NCBI RefSeq assembly: GCF_001557115.1
Contig: NZ_LSKQ01000267.1
Span: 1-64,000 of the forward strand
Length of the DNA stretch: 64,000 nucleotides
Origin: Erythrobacter sp. CCH5-A1
GTDB taxonomy: Bacteria; Pseudomonadota; Alphaproteobacteria; Sphingomonadales; Sphingomonadaceae
Direction of reading: 5' to 3'
The position numbers and the translations under genes were made by a program. How positions within the stretch are numbered: position 1 is the first letter of the stretch; each line of letters opens with the position of its first letter. Positions 1 to 8,451 of the stretch are shown here, piece after piece. The notes beneath the pieces were generated by a model that was given only the letters and a program-made list of their open reading frames with translations, did no database searches and was not told the origin of the DNA.

Positions 1-712
1 GCTCGGGCGCGGGTTCGGACTGGCGGCCGAAATTGACGATCAGGCTCGCGAGCACCGAATGCGCCGAATAATTGGCGCGCAGATCATTGCCGTTGGCCCC
101 CGTCAGGCGGAAGTCGTCGAGGTTGAAGTAGCGATACTTCACTCCGAGATCGATGTTCTGCGTGACCGGGAAGCGCGCGCCCCCGATCAGCTGCCAGGCG
201 AAATCGGTCTTGTTGTCGTCGATCACGGTGCCGACAGTGGCGACCTCGACCGGCAGTTCGAGCCGGGCCACGCCCGCACCGCCGCCGCCATAGATCTGGA
301 ACCCGTCATCGCGGCCGATCTCGACCAGCGCATTGACCATCCCGCTCCAGATTTCCAGATCGCGTTCGTTGTCGACCACGGTTCCGACCGGCACGGTCAC
401 GCCGGTCGGCAGGATCCCGGCGTTCTCGATCGTCAGGCTGCGATACTTGGCGTTCTTGTAGCCGCCTTCCGCTTCGAGCCGGAAGGGCCCGAAATCGTAA
501 CCGATGATCACGTCGCCATCGATCCCGACCTTGGTTCGGGCCGTGGCGGCGCGGTCATAGCGGCCGTCGGCCGGCGGGGTGTCGACATCGACCGTGATCT
601 TGTCCTTGAGGCTGACGCCGCCTTCGATTCCGATATAGGGGCCGTCGGCATGGGCCGGGGCGGCAAGGGCAGCCGCGGCCGCTCCAATCAGCAGATATGT
701 CGTCTGTTTCAT
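1..712 (-). CDS. Outer-membrane beta-barrel protein, OmpA-like N-terminal domain (3' end outside window)
   Basis: The minus-strand frame opens at ATG 712 and runs off the left edge after 237 codons without a stop. Residues 1-20 form a signal peptide ending ALAAPAHA, followed by DGPYIGIEGG, the usual first strand of OmpA-type 8-stranded barrels. Alternating aromatic/hydrophobic strands follow (YDFGPFRLEAEGGY, VKYRYFNLDDF), and the visible part ends with FGRQSEPAPE, the kind of Pro-rich linker that precedes a peptidoglycan-binding OmpA domain. That second domain is expected off the edge but is not seen. Role inferred: envelope structure or porin-like barrel. The opposite-strand open frame here is its shadow. 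Confidence 0.85.
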   Translation of the reverse strand, partial: MKQTTYLLIGAAAAALAAPAHADGPYIGIEGGVSLKDKITVDVDTPPADGRYDRAATARTKVGIDGDVIIGYDFGPFRLEAEGGYKNAKYRSLTIENAGILPTGVTVPVGTVVDNERDLEIWSGMVNALVEIGRDDGFQIYGGGGAGVARLELPVEVATVGTVIDDNKTDFAWQLIGGARFPVTQNIDLGVKYRYFNLDDFRLTGANGNDLRANYSAHSVLASLIVNFGRQSEPAPE

Positions 713-965
713 TGTCCTGTTACCTTATGATTTCGCGTCCCGCCGGATCCCGGAGAGGAGCCCCGGACCGCGCGCGAAGGCGCCGCCGTTCCCGGCAGAT
801 GCGTTGCAAGGTTTGCGTCATGGCAATTGTTGCACGCGCCAAGGCAGGCCGTGCCCGCGATTGGCCGAAGCGATTGCCAAGCGGGCAGGCGCGCGGCATG
901 AACGGCGATGATACACCATGCCATGCACAAGGCAGGGGACCACACCACAAGGAGAGAGACAGGCC
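713..965. other. Intergenic region between divergent genes
   Basis: About 250 bases separate the minus-strand barrel gene from the plus-strand acyl-CoA ligase, so promoters for both should lie here. A ribosome-binding stretch AAGGAGAG sits at its right end before ATG 966. A TTGCCA at 874-879 has no good -10 partner at normal spacing, so no promoter is called. No convincing gene or RNA is seen. Confidence 0.5.
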
Positions 966-2573
966 ATGGCGATCACACGCCTCGGAGCAATGCAGGACTG
1001 GACCATGCGGGTGACCGCAGTGATCGATCACGCGGCGCGCGAGGCGCCGACGCGCGAGATCGTGAGCCGCTGGGCCGATGGCAGCGAGACCCGCACCGAT
1101 TGGGCGGGCATCCGGGCCGATGCGCTGAAGATGGCGCAGGCATTGCAGCGCCTCGGACTGAAGCCGGGAGACAAGGTCGCGAGCCTTGCGATGAACCACG
1201 CGCGCCACCTCGTCAGCTGGTATGGCGTGGCGGGCATGGGGGGCGTGCTCCACACGGTGAACCCGCGCCTGTTCGACGACCAGCTCGAATACATCGTCAA
1301 TCACGCCGAGGACCGGGTGTTGTGCTATGACGCGGCCTTCCAGCCGATCGTCGACCGGATGAAGGCGCGCTGGACCACGGTCGAGCACTACATCTGCTAC
1401 GATTCCGGCGCACATGCCCCGGCCTTCGAGGACTGGATCGGCGCCGAGGATGGCGACTTCGAATGGGTCACCGGGGCCGAGACCGATCCCTGCATGATCT
1501 GCTACACCAGCGGCACCACCGGCAATCCCAAGGGGGTGCAATACGAGCACCGCTCGACCGTGATGCATGCGATGGCCGGGCTGCAACCGGCGGCGTTCAA
1601 CTTCTCGAGCGCCTCGGTGATGCTCCCTGTGGTGCCGATGTTCCACGCGGCGAGCTGGGGCCTGCCCTATGCGGGGGCGATGGCGGGGATCAAGTTCGTG
1701 TTCTCGGCCGTGAACGACCCCGCGGTGCTGCACGATCTGATGCTGCGCGAGGGCGTGACCGATTCCGCCGGCGTGCCGACCGTGTGGCTGGCGCATTTCC
1801 AATATTGCGACCGCGAGGGGCTCGATCTGCCCCCGCTGAAAGCGGCGACAATCGGCGGTTCGGCGGCGCCCAAGTTCATGATCGAGCGGCTGCTCAGGAA
1901 CGGCACCCGCGTCCAGCACGCCTGGGGGATGACCGAAACCTCGCCGATCGGCACGGTCGGCGGGCCGACCTGGGATTGGGACACGCTCGCCCTCGAACAG
2001 AAGGTCGAGAAAGTGGCGATGCAGGGCCGCCCGATCTTCGGGGTGCAGCTTCGCACCGTGGACCTCTCGGACATGACGACCGAATTGCCACGCGACGGCA
2101 AGACCTCCGGCGCGCTCCAGATCCGCGGGCCGTGGGTGATCCGCCGCTATTTCAAGGCCGAAGCTGACGCGACCAACAACGAGGGCTGGTTCGACACCGG
2201 CGATGTCGGCATCCTCCATCCCGACGGCACGCTCCAGCTGACCGATCGCACCAAGGACGTGATCAAGTCGGGCGGCGAGTGGATCAGCTCGGTCGAGCTC
2301 GAGAACGCCGCCTGCGGGCACCCTGCCGTCGCCGAGGCGGCGTGCATCGGCATCCCCCACCCCAAGTGGGACGAGCGCCCGGTGCTGTTCGTCGTCAAGA
2401 AGCAGGGCGCGGATTGCTGCGCCGACGACATCCTCGATCACCTGCGCCCGCAGATTGCCAAGTGGTGGATGCCCGACGCGGTCGAATTCGTCGACGACAT
2501 CCCCCACACCGCGACTGGCAAGATCAGCAAGAAGGACCTGCGTGACCGCTTTGCGGATTACACGCTTGGCTGA
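966..2573 (+). CDS. Medium/long-chain fatty-acid--CoA ligase (AMP-forming)
   Basis: A 535-residue ANL-superfamily adenylating enzyme that would activate a carboxylic acid to its acyl-AMP and then acyl-CoA. The P-loop signature YTSGTTGNPKG is near residue 180, the hinge-region motif GWFDTGDVG near 406, and the C-terminal catalytic lysine motif TATGKISKK near 515. Length and style match the AlkK/FadD-like group of proteobacterial fatty acyl-CoA synthetases. ATG 966 is chosen over an earlier ATG at 918 because AAGGAGAG precedes it at good spacing and alignment with the family begins at MAITRLGAMQDW. Chain length of the substrate cannot be read from sequence. A GNAT gene and a DUF1330 gene follow closely, probably as one transcript. 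Confidence 0.9.
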   Translation: MAITRLGAMQDWTMRVTAVIDHAAREAPTREIVSRWADGSETRTDWAGIRADALKMAQALQRLGLKPGDKVASLAMNHARHLVSWYGVAGMGGVLHTVNPRLFDDQLEYIVNHAEDRVLCYDAAFQPIVDRMKARWTTVEHYICYDSGAHAPAFEDWIGAEDGDFEWVTGAETDPCMICYTSGTTGNPKGVQYEHRSTVMHAMAGLQPAAFNFSSASVMLPVVPMFHAASWGLPYAGAMAGIKFVFSAVNDPAVLHDLMLREGVTDSAGVPTVWLAHFQYCDREGLDLPPLKAATIGGSAAPKFMIERLLRNGTRVQHAWGMTETSPIGTVGGPTWDWDTLALEQKVEKVAMQGRPIFGVQLRTVDLSDMTTELPRDGKTSGALQIRGPWVIRRYFKAEADATNNEGWFDTGDVGILHPDGTLQLTDRTKDVIKSGGEWISSVELENAACGHPAVAEAACIGIPHPKWDERPVLFVVKKQGADCCADDILDHLRPQIAKWWMPDAVEFVDDIPHTATGKISKKDLRDRFADYTLG

Positions 2574-3087
2574 GGTGACGATCCGGCCTGCGCGGGAGGA
2601 TGACGCGCAGGCCATCGCCGCGATCTATGCCTGGCACGTGGCGCACGGCACTGCGACCTTCGACACCGCCGCGCCGGATGTGAGCGCGTGGGCGGCAAAG
2701 CTCGCAGACTTTGCCGCGCGAGGCTTGCCCTTCCTTGCTGCCGAGCGCGGGGGCGAGGTGGTCGCCTATGCCTATGCCGCGCGCTTCCGCGACCGTGCGG
2801 CCTATGCGCACACCTGCGAAGACAGCATCTATGTTGCCCACGCAGCGCGCGGCAGCGGGATCGGGAGCGTGCTGCTGCCCGCGCTGATCGCGGCCGCGCG
2901 CGCGAACGGCTTCCAGCAGATGCTCGCCGTCATCGGCGGGGGCGAGCCTGCCTCGGTGGCGCTCCATGCCAAATGCGGATTCGTCCACGCGGGCCGCATG
3001 CGCAATGTCGGCAAGAAATTCGGCCGGCTGCTCGATACGGTCTATATGCAATGCGATCTGACAGGAGAGGGATGGGACAATGGCTGA
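2542..3087 (+). CDS. GNAT-family N-acetyltransferase, phosphinothricin-acetyltransferase-like
   Basis: A single-domain GNAT protein of about 181 residues resembling the PAT/YncA group, which acetylates amino groups of small molecules such as methionine sulfoximine or phosphinothricin. The N-terminal TIRPAREDDA strand, the AIYAWHVAHGTATFD segment and the acetyl-CoA loop ARGSGIGSVLL are visible. Start is uncertain: GTG 2542 has AAGGA five bases upstream and overlaps the ligase by 32 bases; TTG 2566 and GTG 2575 are in the same frame, and the conserved domain begins only at the last of these. It is probably translated with the ligase upstream. The true substrate is unknown. Confidence 0.8.
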   Translation: MTALRITRLAEVTIRPAREDDAQAIAAIYAWHVAHGTATFDTAAPDVSAWAAKLADFAARGLPFLAAERGGEVVAYAYAARFRDRAAYAHTCEDSIYVAHAARGSGIGSVLLPALIAAARANGFQQMLAVIGGGEPASVALHAKCGFVHAGRMRNVGKKFGRLLDTVYMQCDLTGEGWDNG

Positions 3088-3514
3088 AACCTACATCGAC
3101 CCGAGCCCGGCGAACTTCCAGGCCTTCAAGGACCTGCCGCGCGACACGCCGATCAACATGCTCAACCTGCTGCTCTACCGCGACCGCGCGGAATACCCCG
3201 AGGGTCACGAACACGCAGGCAAGGGCTGGAGCGGCAAGGAGGCCTACAAGGAATATGGCCGCACCTCCGGCCCGATCTTCGCGCGGGTGGGCGGCAAGAT
3301 CCTGTGGCGCGGGCGGTTCGAGACGATGGTGACCGAGCCCGAGGTGCGCCAGTGGCACAACGGCTTCATCGCGCACTATCCGAGCGCCGCTGCATTTTTC
3401 GAGATGATCAAGGACCCCGATTACCAGAAGGCCGTCGTCAACCGCACCGCCGCGCTGGTCGACAGCCGCCTGATCCGTTTCGCTCCGGGCGAGGCGGGCG
3501 AGGGGTTAGGGTAG
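3080..3514 (+). CDS. DUF1330-family protein
   Basis: A 144-residue cytoplasmic protein of the dimeric alpha/beta-barrel (ferredoxin-like) DUF1330 type. Visible family features are the N-terminal INMLNLLLYRDRAEY strand, the YGRTSGPIFARVGGKILWRG core and the FIAHYPSAAAFFEMIKDPDY segment, where a helix follows a conserved YPS. It overlaps the acetyltransferase by 8 bases and has GGAGAGGG before its ATG. No enzymatic role is established for the family. It ends six bases from the stop of the convergent esterase gene. Confidence 0.8.
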   Translation: MAETYIDPSPANFQAFKDLPRDTPINMLNLLLYRDRAEYPEGHEHAGKGWSGKEAYKEYGRTSGPIFARVGGKILWRGRFETMVTEPEVRQWHNGFIAHYPSAAAFFEMIKDPDYQKAVVNRTAALVDSRLIRFAPGEAGEGLG

Positions 3515-3520
3515 AGCGCC

Positions 3521-4447
3521 TCAGCGAGCCTTCGCGAGGTGTTCCTCGGCGAAGGAGACAACCCGCGTGACGTTGGCCTCGCTCAGGAATACCGGCGTCC
3601 ACAACCCCATGTCGCCGTGGCCCGCGCCGCCGAGGATTTCCATTGTCACCGGCACGCCTGCCTTGCGCAGCGCAGCTTCGAGCAGGCGGGACTGGCCGAC
3701 CGGAACGAGGCAGTCCTCGGCGCCTTTCTGGAGCAGGAATGGCGGGTCAGCCGGGTCAAGATAGGTTATGGGATTGGCGGCGCGCACCTTTTCGGGGACT
3801 TTTGCGATCGGCGCGCCGAGATAGGTCGATTCAGGAGAATCCGCCGCGCCGTGATCGGGAGTGCAACCTTGCGCGCGCGCCTGCGCATCCATCTGCCCGA
3901 AGTCGGTTGGTCCGAACCAGTCGATCACCGCCACGACGCGGCTCGACACCCCGGGATTGCCCAGCGCGGGATTGTCGAATGCATCGGCATTGCCGGTTGT
4001 TCCGACCAGCGAAGCTAGATTGCCGCCTGCCGATTGGCCGAAGGCCACGAAGCGGTCCGGATCGAGGCGGTATCGTGAGGCATTGGCGCGCAGGAAGCGA
4101 ATGGCGGCCTTGGCATCCTCGATCGCGGCGGGAAAGCGCGCCTCGCCCGACAGCCGGTAGTCGATCGAGGCGACGGCAATTCCCTTGGCCAACAGGGCCT
4201 CGGCGATCGGGGCGTCGAGCATACCTTTGTCGCCCATCCGGAAGCCGCCGCCGTGGATGTTGATGACGAGCGCGAAGGGGCCGGAGCCTTCGGGCAGATA
4301 GAGGTCAAGCTTCTGGCTTGGCGAGAGAGGCGCATAGGCGACATCGGCGTGGTCGGGCGCGGGCAGGGCGGGCGCACAGGCTGCGAGCGCGACCACCACC
4401 GGCAGCATGGCAGCCGCGGCGGGTTGGACGAGTCTCCTGATCCGCAT
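3521..4447 (-). CDS. Lipoprotein alpha/beta hydrolase (carboxylesterase, BD-FAE/HSL-like)
   Basis: A 308-residue esterase of the hormone-sensitive-lipase/BD-FAE group. The N-terminus MRIRRL followed by a hydrophobic run and LAAC is a lipoprotein signal, so it is likely membrane-anchored in the periplasm or outer membrane. The oxyanion motif HGGGF is near residue 63, the nucleophile elbow GQSAGG near 137, and the catalytic His motif GAGHGDMG near 275 after DCLVPVG. ATG 4447 is chosen because the longer open frame adds unrelated sequence before the signal peptide. It follows the YbjN-like gene by 22 bases in the same direction. Substrate unknown. Confidence 0.87.
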   Translation of the reverse strand: MRIRRLVQPAAAAMLPVVVALAACAPALPAPDHADVAYAPLSPSQKLDLYLPEGSGPFALVINIHGGGFRMGDKGMLDAPIAEALLAKGIAVASIDYRLSGEARFPAAIEDAKAAIRFLRANASRYRLDPDRFVAFGQSAGGNLASLVGTTGNADAFDNPALGNPGVSSRVVAVIDWFGPTDFGQMDAQARAQGCTPDHGAADSPESTYLGAPIAKVPEKVRAANPITYLDPADPPFLLQKGAEDCLVPVGQSRLLEAALRKAGVPVTMEILGGAGHGDMGLWTPVFLSEANVTRVVSFAEEHLAKAR

Positions 4448-4469
4448 GGTGGTGCGGTGCCTTGCCAGC

Positions 4470-4952
4470 CTATTCCTCGCCGTACAGATACCCGAAAAAG
4501 TCCGAGACCGAGGCGAACCACAGGCCGATCTGGCTCGCATAATTCTCGCGGGTGATGCCGCCGTCGGCGATGATGTACATGCGGACCGCGATCGTGCCAT
4601 CGGGTTCGCGATAGGCGCGGCCGAAATTTTCCTTGTAGTTGTACGTGTTGATGGCCTCGGTTATCTGCTCGGGAGTCCTGCCTTCGGGCTCGAAGGTGGC
4701 GAGCATCGAGGAACCGAGGCACCTGGTCTTGGCGGCATTGTCCTCGCAGGCGAGCAGCAGCCCGTCGGCGATGACGCCCCCGTCGAATTCAAAGTCGATC
4801 CGCTCGGAACTGGGATCCTCGGTGGTGATCGTCGCGCCCGCGTCCACCAGCGCACGTTCGAAATCGGCGCGGGTGAAATGGGTGAGGCTTTGCGCCTGTG
4901 CTGCCGTTGCGGAAATCGCCAGTACCCCGGCAGCAAGTATCGCCCAACGCAT
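4470..4952 (-). CDS. Secreted YbjN-domain protein
   Basis: A 160-residue exported protein. Residues 1-20 are a signal peptide ending TAAQA before QSLTHF. The rest fits the YbjN fold: FTRADFERALVDAGATI, then acidic strands, AINTYNYKENFGRAY and a C-terminal ENYASQIGLWFASVSDFFGYL helix. YbjN proteins are linked in Enterobacteria to stress and motility regulation, but secreted alphaproteobacterial versions are uncharacterised. The start is well supported: GAGGAGGGGG lies just upstream of ATG 4952, one of the strongest ribosome sites in the window. Confidence 0.78.
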   Translation of the reverse strand: MRWAILAAGVLAISATAAQAQSLTHFTRADFERALVDAGATITTEDPSSERIDFEFDGGVIADGLLLACEDNAAKTRCLGSSMLATFEPEGRTPEQITEAINTYNYKENFGRAYREPDGTIAVRMYIIADGGITRENYASQIGLWFASVSDFFGYLYGEE

Positions 4953-4994
4953 AATTCCCCCTCCTCAAATCAGGCAACCCCGCCCCGAGCCTTA

Positions 4995-6080
4995 TCACAG
5001 CAACGGCAATTGACCATCGCTTTGTGGCGGGCGGAAGCGCGAACAATCGAGTTCGAACCGGGCTTTGCCGATCCCTGCCTTGCGGCAGGCGAGCCGGAAC
5101 CGCGCCCGGAAGAGATCGGCCCACACGCCTTGCGGGTTCATGCGGCTGTGGAAGTTGGGATCATTGTCGCGCCCGCCGCGCATGTCCCTGACAATGCTCA
5201 TGACTTTGCCCGCGCGCGCGGGATAGTGCACCGCCAGCCACTCGCGGAACAGCGGCGCGACCTCGTGGGGAAGGCGCAGCGGGATCCAGCCGACGCTGCC
5301 GACCCCGAGTTCGCCTACGCGGGCGATGATGCCTTCCATGAATTCGTCGGTGATCGCCGGGATGACAGGCGAGAGCGAGCAATGCACCGGCACGCCCAAT
5401 TCCACGAGCTTACCAAGCGCGATCAACCGCTTGGCAGGTGCAGCGCAGCGCGGTTCGAGCTTGCCCGAAAGTACCGGATCGAGCGTCGTCACCGAGACCG
5501 ACACCGCCACAAGCCTCTCGCGGGCCATTTCTTCCAGCAGATCGGCGTCGTGCAGCACCCGGTCCGACTTGGTGGTGATGGTGACGGGATGCCGCGCTTC
5601 CAGACACACCTCGAGGATCTGGCGGGTGATGCGGTAATCGCGCTCGATCGGCTGATAGGGATCGGTGTTTGTGCCCAGCGCAATGGGGCGCGGCTGGTAG
5701 CCGCGCTTCGCCAGCGTCTTTCGCAACAGGGCCGCCGCCTCGGGCTTGGCGAAGAGCCGCGTCTCGAAATCGAGCCCCGGCGAGAGATCGTGATAGGCAT
5801 GGGTGGGGCGCGCGAAGCAATAGACGCAGCCATGCTCGCACCCGCGATAGGCATTGATCGAGCGGTCGAAGGGCACATCGGGCGACTGGTTGAAGGTCAG
5901 GATCGACTTGGGTCGCTCCTCGGTCACGGTGGTGCGCAGCTTCACCGGGGGGCCATCGAGGGCAGCGACGTAATCGCGCCAATCGCCGTCCACTTCACGC
6001 TCGGCCAGCCCGAAGCGGGTAGGGACCTGCCCCGACTGCGCACCGCGCCCTCTTACCGCCGAATGTTTCACGCGGAACAT
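4995..6080 (-). CDS. PA0069-family radical SAM protein (SplB-like)
   Basis: A 361-residue radical SAM enzyme. The cluster motif CEHGCVYC puts Cys81, Cys85 and Cys88 on the 4Fe-4S cluster, followed by ARPTHAYHDLSPGLDFE, a hallmark of the PA0069/SplB-like group. LGTNTDPYQPIERDY and VSVSVTTLDP are later barrel strands. Members resemble spore photoproduct lyase in layout but lack a demonstrated reaction, so DNA repair is only a guess. A 41-base gap separates it from moaB, which lies upstream on the same strand. Confidence 0.85.
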   Translation of the reverse strand: MFRVKHSAVRGRGAQSGQVPTRFGLAEREVDGDWRDYVAALDGPPVKLRTTVTEERPKSILTFNQSPDVPFDRSINAYRGCEHGCVYCFARPTHAYHDLSPGLDFETRLFAKPEAAALLRKTLAKRGYQPRPIALGTNTDPYQPIERDYRITRQILEVCLEARHPVTITTKSDRVLHDADLLEEMARERLVAVSVSVTTLDPVLSGKLEPRCAAPAKRLIALGKLVELGVPVHCSLSPVIPAITDEFMEGIIARVGELGVGSVGWIPLRLPHEVAPLFREWLAVHYPARAGKVMSIVRDMRGGRDNDPNFHSRMNPQGVWADLFRARFRLACRKAGIGKARFELDCSRFRPPQSDGQLPLL

Positions 6081-6121
6081 TTACGGAACATCGAAGCGTT
6101 CCGCAAGTCCCAAGCGGTGCG

Positions 6122-6652
6122 TCAGACCTCTTTGAGGCGCGGCATGAGCTCGACGAAATTGCAGGGGCGATTGCGGCTGTCGAGCTGTTCGGCGAGGATC
6201 CCGTCCCACCCGTCCTTGACCGCACCGTTGGAGCCGGGGAGCGCGAAGATGTAGGTGCCGCGCGCCACCACCGCGAGCGCGCGCGATTGAACGGTGCTGG
6301 TGCCGATGGTCTGGAAACTGAGCCAGCGGAACAATTCGCCGAAGCCGGGGATCTCGCGCGCGCCTTTGACCATGGCCAGCGCCTCGGGGGTCACGTCGCG
6401 GCCCGTAAGGCCCGTGCCGCCGGTGCTGACCACCGCGTCGATCGCGGGATCATCGATCCACGCCTCGAACTGCGCGGCGAGGAGGGCGGCGTCGTCCTTG
6501 ACGATCATCCGTGCGGCGAGGTTGTGTCCGGCCCCCGTCACCCGGCCCGCCAGGATATCGCCCGAGGTATCGGTTTCGGGCGTGCGTGTGTCGGAAACGG
6601 TGAGAACAGCGATGTTTATCGGCTTGAAAACTCTGCTTTCGTCAATCGCCAC
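6122..6652 (-). CDS. moaB: Molybdenum cofactor biosynthesis protein B
   Basis: A 176-residue MoaB/MogA-like protein that binds molybdopterin and, depending on the organism, adenylylates it before metal insertion. The signature STGGTGLTGRDVTPEA and the ALPGSNGAVKDGWDGI loop are present, and overall length is typical of stand-alone MoaB. The start is GTG 6652 with AAGGAG eight bases upstream. It lies 14 bases after the lytic transglycosylase stop and is probably cotranscribed with it. No other molybdopterin gene is nearby. Confidence 0.92.
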   Translation of the reverse strand: MAIDESRVFKPINIAVLTVSDTRTPETDTSGDILAGRVTGAGHNLAARMIVKDDAALLAAQFEAWIDDPAIDAVVSTGGTGLTGRDVTPEALAMVKGAREIPGFGELFRWLSFQTIGTSTVQSRALAVVARGTYIFALPGSNGAVKDGWDGILAEQLDSRNRPCNFVELMPRLKEV

Positions 6653-6666
6653 GCGCCCGCGCTCCT

Positions 6667-8451
6667 TTACCGCTCCAGACTTGCGGAGCGGGTTCTAGCA
6701 GCCTCGGGAAACTCGGGCCAGCGCCCTTGCGCCAGCGCGCGGCGGCTGGGCGAGGGAGCGCCTGCTGCGCGCTCGTACATCCAGTAATTGCGCATCACGA
6801 TCGCCACATAGCTGCGGGTCTCCCAATAGGGGATCGATTCCATCCACAGCAGCGGATCGTTCTGGTCGTTGATCTCGGAATTCCAGCGCCCGACCGGGGT
6901 GAGGCCTGCGTTGTAGGCGGCCATGATCTTCGGCAGCGTCCCGCCGGTCGCCGGGGAATCGCGCAGCATCTCGAGGTGGCGCTGGCCATAGGCGAGGTTG
7001 ACCTGCGGGTCGTTGAGATCCTCGTAGGAGGCGCCGAGGCTGAGGCGGCCTGAATGGTCGCGCGCGGTGCCGGGCATGATCTGCATCAGGCCGCGCGCAT
7101 TGGCGGGGCTGACGGCGGCCGCGCGGAAATTCGATTCCTGCAAGGCATGGGCAAAGGCGAGCGCCGGATCGACCTGCCATCCGCCCACCGGTTGCCAGTA
7201 GGCGACCGGGAAGCGCAAGGCGGGATCGCTCGTCGTGCCGTAGGGCGCGTTCTGCGCCATGAACAGCTGGGTCGAGGGCAGGCCGAGCTCGCGCGCAAGG
7301 CGGGCGAGGGCGGCGTATTGGTACGAAGGCCCGATCCTCGCCTCGTGGCGCAGCACCTCGTCGGCGAGCGCGGGGCGGCCGATCTCGACCAGCGCCGCGG
7401 CGACCTGCACGTTGCGCCGCTGCCTGAGCTGCGCCCAGTCCTCGCGGCTGAGGCTCGCCGGCGGTGCGTGCTGCGGCAGTTCCACGCCGAGCTGGTCGGC
7501 GGCGAGCATCCCGTAAAGCGTCTCGTCCATCTGCGCGGCGGCAGCGAGGTGCGATTGCGCCTGCCCCGGCTCGCGGCAGCGGACCGCGGCGCGCGAGGCC
7601 CAGTAGTGCCCGGCTGCGGCAAGTTCGAGATTGGAGGCGCGCTCCGAAACACGCGCAAAAGCCTCGCCCGCCAGCGAGCAATAGCCCATGCGCCAGGCGG
7701 CGAGCCCTTCGACCCATGCGCCTTCCGGGACCCACTCGCCGGTCCCCTCGGCCACGCTGCGCGCCAGTTCCAGCGCGGCGTTGTCCTGATTCTCGATGTA
7801 GTAGCTCCACGCCACGCGCTGGCGCCACTCGGCGCGCGCGTCACCCGAAAGCATCGGATCGGCCTCGGCCAGCAGGCGGTGGGCCTCGGCGGGGTTGTCG
7901 GCCTTGATGGCGGCGAGGATCGCCTCGCTCGTCATCGCGGGCATGGTGCCGTCGTTCACGCTGCGCGGCAGCATGCGCTTGGGCGCATAGGGCTGGCGCT
8001 GGAAGCCTTGCGGGCCGGGGAGGGCGGGCAGCGCGCTCAGCCCGCGCTTGGCGCCCATCTTGGCGAGCTGCTCGGCCTGGGGCAGATCGGTGCCGGCGGC
8101 GAACCACCGCGCGATCTGGTCGGCCGAGACCTTGGGGCTTTTGGCGTGGGTGTAATATTCGGCAAGTGCCGCCTGAGCGAGGATCCCGTTCGGATGGCGG
8201 GCGAGCAGCGCTTCGACCTGCGGCCATTGTTCGGCATCGATCGCGGCGAAGAGCTGGCGGTAATCGCTGCGCTCCTCGGGCGAGAGGACGGGCGAGAGCG
8301 CGGAGTCCTCCTGGCTCGCCCCGTTCCAGCGCGCGACCAGATCAACCGATTGCGCGGCAGCGGGCGCCTGGAGGCCGATGGCTGCCAGCACCACCGCCGC
8401 GAGCGCCGTCGCCGGACGCCTCGCACAGCGGCTCAAACCGTTTCCGACCAT
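6667..8451 (-). CDS. Soluble lytic murein transglycosylase (SLT domain)
   Basis: A periplasmic peptidoglycan lyase of about 594 residues that cleaves between MurNAc and GlcNAc with formation of 1,6-anhydroMurNAc. A signal peptide ends near APAAAQ. A long helical superhelix of TPR-like repeats fills residues 40-420, and the catalytic SLT domain carries ALQESNF (catalytic Glu about 438), ANARGLMQIMP and AYNAGLTPVGRW. ATG 8451 is preferred to ATG 8460, because GCGGAG lies nine bases before the former but touches the latter. The start overlaps the upstream glycosylase-like gene by 19 bases, so the two are translationally coupled. Confidence 0.92.
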   Translation of the reverse strand: MVGNGLSRCARRPATALAAVVLAAIGLQAPAAAQSVDLVARWNGASQEDSALSPVLSPEERSDYRQLFAAIDAEQWPQVEALLARHPNGILAQAALAEYYTHAKSPKVSADQIARWFAAGTDLPQAEQLAKMGAKRGLSALPALPGPQGFQRQPYAPKRMLPRSVNDGTMPAMTSEAILAAIKADNPAEAHRLLAEADPMLSGDARAEWRQRVAWSYYIENQDNAALELARSVAEGTGEWVPEGAWVEGLAAWRMGYCSLAGEAFARVSERASNLELAAAGHYWASRAAVRCREPGQAQSHLAAAAQMDETLYGMLAADQLGVELPQHAPPASLSREDWAQLRQRRNVQVAAALVEIGRPALADEVLRHEARIGPSYQYAALARLARELGLPSTQLFMAQNAPYGTTSDPALRFPVAYWQPVGGWQVDPALAFAHALQESNFRAAAVSPANARGLMQIMPGTARDHSGRLSLGASYEDLNDPQVNLAYGQRHLEMLRDSPATGGTLPKIMAAYNAGLTPVGRWNSEINDQNDPLLWMESIPYWETRSYVAIVMRNYWMYERAAGAPSPSRRALAQGRWPEFPEAARTRSASLER